A stretch of 33,060 nucleotides of DNA, taken from positions 1 through 33,060 of the forward strand of contig WJMT01000011.1 in assembly GCA_014727835.1 (NCBI GenBank), in the 5' to 3' direction. The DNA is from Candidatus Aminicenantota bacterium (lineage in GTDB: Bacteria; Acidobacteriota; Aminicenantia; Aminicenantales; Aminicenantaceae). A program made the position numbers and the translations under genes. Under the pieces are notes generated by a model. That model made no database searches. It was not told where the DNA came from and saw nothing but the letters and a program-made list of their open reading frames with translations. Positions 30,200-33,060 of the stretch are shown piece by piece; within the stretch, counting starts at the first letter, position 1; every line of letters starts with the position of its first letter.

Positions 30200-31522
30200 T
30201 TAGTGGGGATCTTTGTTTTGAGCCACGACAGATATGCGGGCCCAGCCTTGTCCGTCATAGTAAAGGACCTGGGTCATGAGTTCGGATTTGAGCTTTGCTG
30301 TAACCTGGGGGCTGAAGGGTTCTTTGGTGAGACCTTTTTGAAAGGCTTGGTTGTGGAGATTTTCATACCGGTCTGCAAACCGGATTTCATTGAGAACAAA
30401 ATTGAAATCAAACTCGAAATAAAGGCCTGATTTGGTTTCAGCAGAAATAATTTTGTCATTTATGATATAGATTCTTATGATATTTCCGCGGTTATATTCA
30501 TTTTTTCCCGCAACATTCCTGGGAAACAGTATGTATTTTTTTTCCACACCCTGAAGAAGTTCTGCGGATTTGTAATAACCGGTCTGAGGCGACCCTCCGC
30601 TTTTAAAATCCGCCTCTAAAACCGCCAGGAATCCCTTGTCATACTCATTGTTGCAGCCGCCTAAAAGCATCTCTTTGTCTCCGTCTTGATCCAGATCATA
30701 AAAAGAATAATCATAGATCCTCCCTGAATTCCAGTACTCTCGTTGCATATTTCCTGTTGGATTAAGAACAGCAACCTGGGTTGGAAACATATATTGATTT
30801 TTTGAAAGGACTATGATCTCCGGTCTTTGGTCTTGATAAAGATCAATGAGTGTAAATCCTTCAATGAAATAGAGGGATGTATATGTTTTTTTTCCAAAAG
30901 TCATTTCTCTTCCTGGGTCAAAGCTCCACATCTCTCTTTGCTTATTATCCAAACAAAAAAGTTTTGATCCTTCCACTGTAGTATCGATCGTTTTTGGTAC
31001 AAATAAGACATCCTTTTTTTTGTCTTGATCTATATCTCTAATCATAAGAAGAGGCATATTTCGCCTAGGGCCCTTTTTCGCATTTCTTTTGACCTGAAAA
31101 TGGTTTCGGTAAAACTCTTCACTCTTAAGGCCTCTTAAGCCGGTGTCAAAACGCCAGAGCTCTTTTTTCTTTTTGTTCAATATCACCAGCTCAGAGTCTT
31201 GGATGGTGAAGTCATGGGGCTGGGAGGGACTCGGTGGTTTGAAAAACAAAAAATAAAGGCCGAATAAAGCTGCGGCCGGAATTAGAAACAACAGAAACTT
31301 CAGCTTGTTTTTTTTGTTGTCCTTGGGTCGGCTCTGAAGCCATTTGTCAAGCTCCTTTTTGTAAGCAAACACCCGGGATTTGGAGGAATCAATGAACCGG
31401 TGCACAGGAAGCCCGAATTCCTTTTCCCATCTCTGGCAGGTCCTCACCCTGCTGTCCAAATAGTCTGCGATCTCTTTCCAGGAAATCAGCTTGTCTTTTT
31501 GATTCTCTTTGGCGACCATCAC
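30200..31522 (-). CDS. Membrane protein with N-terminal HTH and extracytoplasmic FG-GAP/propeller-like domain
   Basis: The 440-residue protein has an N-terminal MerR/excisionase-like HTH at about 12-65 (LISWKEIADYLDSRVRTCQR, then WEKEFGLPVHR), a basic linker, and one membrane helix (about 74-93). A large exported domain follows with repeated FG-GAP/VCBS-like strands of the type MIRDIDQDKKKDVLFV, LIDLYQDQRPEIIVLS and FYDLDQDGDKEMLLGG, which suggest calcium-binding propeller blades. A DNA-binding domain joined to an outside sensor by one helix is CadC-like. I infer a one-component membrane transcription regulator; its targets and ligand are unknown. The start is ATG 31519 or GTG 31522, with a promoter so close that the message may be leaderless. 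Confidence 0.8.
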   Translation of the reverse strand: MMVAKENQKDKLISWKEIADYLDSRVRTCQRWEKEFGLPVHRFIDSSKSRVFAYKKELDKWLQSRPKDNKKNKLKFLLFLIPAAALFGLYFLFFKPPSPSQPHDFTIQDSELVILNKKKKELWRFDTGLRGLKSEEFYRNHFQVKRNAKKGPRRNMPLLMIRDIDQDKKKDVLFVPKTIDTTVEGSKLFCLDNKQREMWSFDPGREMTFGKKTYTSLYFIEGFTLIDLYQDQRPEIIVLSKNQYMFPTQVAVLNPTGNMQREYWNSGRIYDYSFYDLDQDGDKEMLLGGCNNEYDKGFLAVLEADFKSGGSPQTGYYKSAELLQGVEKKYILFPRNVAGKNEYNRGNIIRIYIINDKIISAETKSGLYFEFDFNFVLNEIRFADRYENLHNQAFQKGLTKEPFSPQVTAKLKSELMTQVLYYDGQGWARISVVAQNKDPH

Positions 31523-31528
31523 AAGTGA

Positions 31529-31558
31529 AATTTAATCAGATATCCTAAATCAGGTCAA
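31529..31558 (-). promoter_or_regulatory. Candidate promoter of the HTH-propeller gene
   Basis: On the minus strand TTGACC (31553-31558) and TAAATT (31529-31534) are 18 bases apart. Transcription would begin almost at the GTG/ATG start pair (31519-31522), and no ribosome site is seen, consistent with a leaderless mRNA. Confidence 0.4.
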
Positions 31559-31567
31559 GCGGAATTC

Positions 31568-31595
31568 AATCTCTTCTGAAGTCTCTTAAGAGATT
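31568..31595. other. Inverted repeat upstream of the HTH-propeller gene
   Basis: AATCTCTT (31568-31575) and AAGAGATT (31588-31595) are perfect 8-base arms around 12 bases, and CTCTTAAGAG inside is itself a palindrome. It lies just upstream of the candidate promoter and could be an operator; no T tract follows, so a terminator is unlikely. Confidence 0.35.
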
Positions 31596-31616
31596 GTTGT
31601 TGAAATCCAGAAAAAC

Positions 31617-31646
31617 AGGTGAACATTTTTGACAGTGCTATATGTA
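31617..31646. repeat. Degenerate A-type unit of the 31-32 bp repeat
   Basis: The segment begins AGGTGAACATTTTTGACAGT and continues GCTATATGTA. It shares the register and the TGACAGTGCT core with the unit at 30113-30142. It lies in the gap between the HTH-propeller and glycosyltransferase genes. Confidence 0.5.
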
Positions 31647-31764
31647 ACCTGGATTATTCACGAGAAAAGACAGCAGTGAGCATACAGAAATTCAGTTGTA
31701 GCTGAAGAGACATTCATAATAGTAACATCACCATTTTCTTATAAAGAGTCCAGGTTAGTAAAAT

Positions 31765-31796
31765 AGGGTAAATAGGTATTGTGTCCCCGTATTTTA
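31765..31796. repeat. B-type 31-32 bp repeat supplying the glycosyltransferase stop codon
   Basis: It is identical over 32 bases to the unit at 33025-33056 (AGGGTAAATAGGTATTGT, ending CCCCGTATTTTA). The last three bases (31794-31796) are the TAA stop codon of the glycosyltransferase gene read on the minus strand. Confidence 0.9.
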
Positions 31797-32816
31797 TGGT
31801 TTTGTGGGGAGCAGATAGCCGATGGCTCTGGACAGATGAAGAGATGCTGTGAGTAAGGGGACTAGAAACAATGAAGATGCTTTCCGGGTTTTAAAAAACC
31901 CTTTCACAGCACTCATAACTAAAATCAAAACGTAAGATCCAGCAAATGCACCCAGAACCACCCGCGCCCATGGGAACACCGCAGATAAAACAGCCAGCAC
32001 ACAAGCTAGGATCAGGCTTCCTGATAAGATCCACTGAGGCAAGCGGTGGACTTTTAATTTTCGGCAGGCTTGAGCCAGTTTTATATTTCTTTTGAAAAAT
32101 GAAAGAAAATTTGTGTTCCGGAAATGCCCCACCTTGGCTTCCGGAGCATAAACAATCTGATTGCCGCAGGTTTCAACACGGGAAGCAAGGTCCACATCCT
32201 CATGCACTTCGAGATCCTGATCAAAGATCTGCACCATGCCATCTGCCTCACCTAGAGCTGCTTTCTCAGCCGCGGTTCGAACCACAGCCATGTTGAATGA
32301 CTTGGGATAATATTTCACCAGTCCTTTTTTGTTTTTTTTCAATAAACGACCCATTACAAAGGGAGAATTCAATACAAAATCTAAACTCAAATCAAAAGCA
32401 GATCCGGATTCCGCCAGTTTATCAGCGCCTCCTACAATTCCAGCCTGAGGGTGGGTTTCCAATACTGCTGAAAATTTTTTGAGCCAATCCGGCTGAATTA
32501 TGCAGTCATCATCTGTAAACACAAAAACATCCCCTTTGGCCTGGGCGCAGGCGGCATTGTGCTGTTGGGAGCGTGTGCGGGATTCACACTGAATGTAGCG
32601 CATGTCAAAATCCGCCCCTTTCTGTTCTTCTTTCACTGTTTCCATGGATTCAATGTCGCTTCCATTTCCCACCACCAGCACTTCAAATCTATGGGGAGGG
32701 AAATCCAATTTTTTTAGAGAACTCAGAATCTTTTGCAAAAAAATGCCTCTGTGATCCACCGGAATGATGACGCTGAATCGGATGCCCTGATGTTTCATCT
32801 TTTTATTGACTTTCAT
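31794..32816 (-). CDS. Family 2 glycosyltransferase with C-terminal membrane helices
   Basis: The 340-residue protein has a GT-A fold: FSVIIPVDHRGIFLQKILSS at the N-terminus, a nucleotide-sugar metal motif in VFVFTDDDCIIQPDW (Asp-Asp-Asp, about 103-117), and an acidic acceptor-side motif HEDVDLASRV near 210. About two to four hydrophobic helices at the C-terminus (about 262-335) anchor it in the inner membrane. Such enzymes add sugars to lipid or polysaccharide acceptors; the acceptor here is unknown and no glycan gene cluster is visible. The ATG at 32816 has a weak GAGAAG ribosome site. The TAA stop codon is part of the dispersed repeat. Confidence 0.9.
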   Translation of the reverse strand: MKVNKKMKHQGIRFSVIIPVDHRGIFLQKILSSLKKLDFPPHRFEVLVVGNGSDIESMETVKEEQKGADFDMRYIQCESRTRSQQHNAACAQAKGDVFVFTDDDCIIQPDWLKKFSAVLETHPQAGIVGGADKLAESGSAFDLSLDFVLNSPFVMGRLLKKNKKGLVKYYPKSFNMAVVRTAAEKAALGEADGMVQIFDQDLEVHEDVDLASRVETCGNQIVYAPEAKVGHFRNTNFLSFFKRNIKLAQACRKLKVHRLPQWILSGSLILACVLAVLSAVFPWARVVLGAFAGSYVLILVMSAVKGFFKTRKASSLFLVPLLTASLHLSRAIGYLLPTKP

Positions 32817-32881
32817 TGCTTCTCAATGAGACCGGATTGCTAAGAATTCCTCTTTCCTATAGTAACCGCAAGTCAAAAAAT

Positions 32882-32911
32882 AGTGGAATAGACAAACTGT
32901 CCCTAATTTTA
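32882..32911. repeat. Degenerate unit of the 31-32 bp repeat family
   Basis: AGTGGAATAGACAAACTGTC is followed by CCTAATTTTA. The AATAG, TGTCCC and ATTTTA blocks are in the register of the B-type units. It is the first of four units in the 244-base right-end intergenic region. Confidence 0.5.
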
Positions 32912-32939
32912 TTTATTATATCACAGCCGTTAGAAAAAT

Positions 32940-32969
32940 AGGGAAAGGGATATACTGTCGCAATTTCAT
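32940..32969. repeat. Degenerate unit of the 31-32 bp repeat family
   Basis: AGGGAAAGGGATATACTGTC is followed by GCAATTTCAT. It keeps the AGGG-AAA opening and the GTC core but has diverged at the end. Confidence 0.4.
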
Positions 32970-32989
32970 GATCTCAGAATCTATAAAAC

Positions 32990-33021
32990 AGGGTAAACAA
33001 GCATGATAGCACTGTATTTTA
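32990..33021. repeat. A-type 31-32 bp repeat
   Basis: AGGGTAAACAAGCATGATAG is followed by CACTGTATTTTA. It is the same length (32 bases) as the adjacent B unit, with the same first eight bases and the same TATTTTA end, which shows that A and B types are related. It precedes the B unit by 35 bases. Confidence 0.75.
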
Positions 33022-33024
33022 AAT

Positions 33025-33056
33025 AGGGTAAATAGGTATTGTGTCCCCGTATTTTA
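33025..33056. repeat. B-type 31-32 bp repeat at the right window edge
   Basis: It is identical to the unit at 31765-31796. By analogy with the other copies, its terminal TTA (33054-33056) may be the TAA stop codon of a minus-strand gene that continues beyond the window. Confidence 0.9.
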
Positions 33057-33060
33057 TTCC

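Noticed and set aside
30161-33056. Repeat-gene-repeat order read as an integron cassette array.
   Set aside because: The units lack an attC-like imperfect palindrome and conserved GTTRRRY ends, no integrase is present, and one flanked gene (fpg-like) is on the opposite strand.
30113-33056. Repeats considered as a CRISPR array.
   Set aside because: Spacing is irregular (35-148 bases), units are diverged and interrupted by whole genes, and no cas gene is present.

Overview
This is a chromosomal window from a Gram-negative bacterium. It encodes outer-membrane beta-barrels, a LolA-like periplasmic protein, lipoproteins with lipoboxes, and an RND exporter. Base composition is intermediate (slightly under 50% GC by eye), with AT-richer patches around 12.7-14.8 kb and 29.3-33 kb. 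The mix of genes (DUF5916/CBM9-like barrels, secreted M14 peptidases with calcium-loop insertions, membrane-anchored TPR proteins, HTH-TM-propeller regulators, ECF sigma modules) suggests an Acidobacteriota/Aminicenantes-like lineage. That placement is inference; there is no rRNA or marker gene here.

Layout. 1-2130 is a TPR protein cut by the left edge. 2255-3097 is an atypical Fpg/Nei-family protein. 3124-5794 (minus) is a tightly coupled Ni/Co ECF transporter operon (M-L-Q-O). 6032-6724 is a UbiE/MenG methyltransferase, divergent from an S33 hydrolase lipoprotein (6837-8351). 8322-12689 (minus) is a histidine kinase, a receiver-only regulator and a DUF5916 outer-membrane barrel, each overlapping the next. 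12768-13854 is a RAYT (REP-associated tyrosine transposase) flanked by inverted copies of its likely REP element; further copies lie at about 6.0 and 14.8 kb. 13887-14618 is a redoxin and 14842-16146 an outer-membrane protein. 16364-19452 (minus) is an ECF sigma/zinc anti-sigma operon in which three exported proteins share one C-terminal domain. It has an ECF-type promoter in front and a strong terminator behind. 19708-20484 is a SagB/ThcOx-type oxidoreductase. 20619-24401 is a tandem pair of M14 carboxypeptidase-like proteins, one with an intact active site and one with it rewritten. 24542-29988 is a TetR-controlled export module (LolA-like, DUF1302-like barrel, RND/MMPL pump) with palindromic operators. 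30200-31522 is a membrane HTH/propeller regulator and 31794-32816 a family 2 glycosyltransferase.

Two dispersed repeat families stand out. One is the RAYT/REP family (5 copies; the paired bases covary). The other is a family of about 31-32 bp with 10 copies. Its best-conserved form supplies or touches the stop codons of four genes, and it ends the window in a way that predicts another minus-strand gene just beyond. No intergenic stretch exceeds about 300 bp; the longest (5795-6031, 13655-13886, 16147-16363, 19453-19707, 31523-31793, 32817-33060) hold promoters, a terminator or these repeats. I saw no tRNA, rRNA, CRISPR array or recognisable riboswitch.
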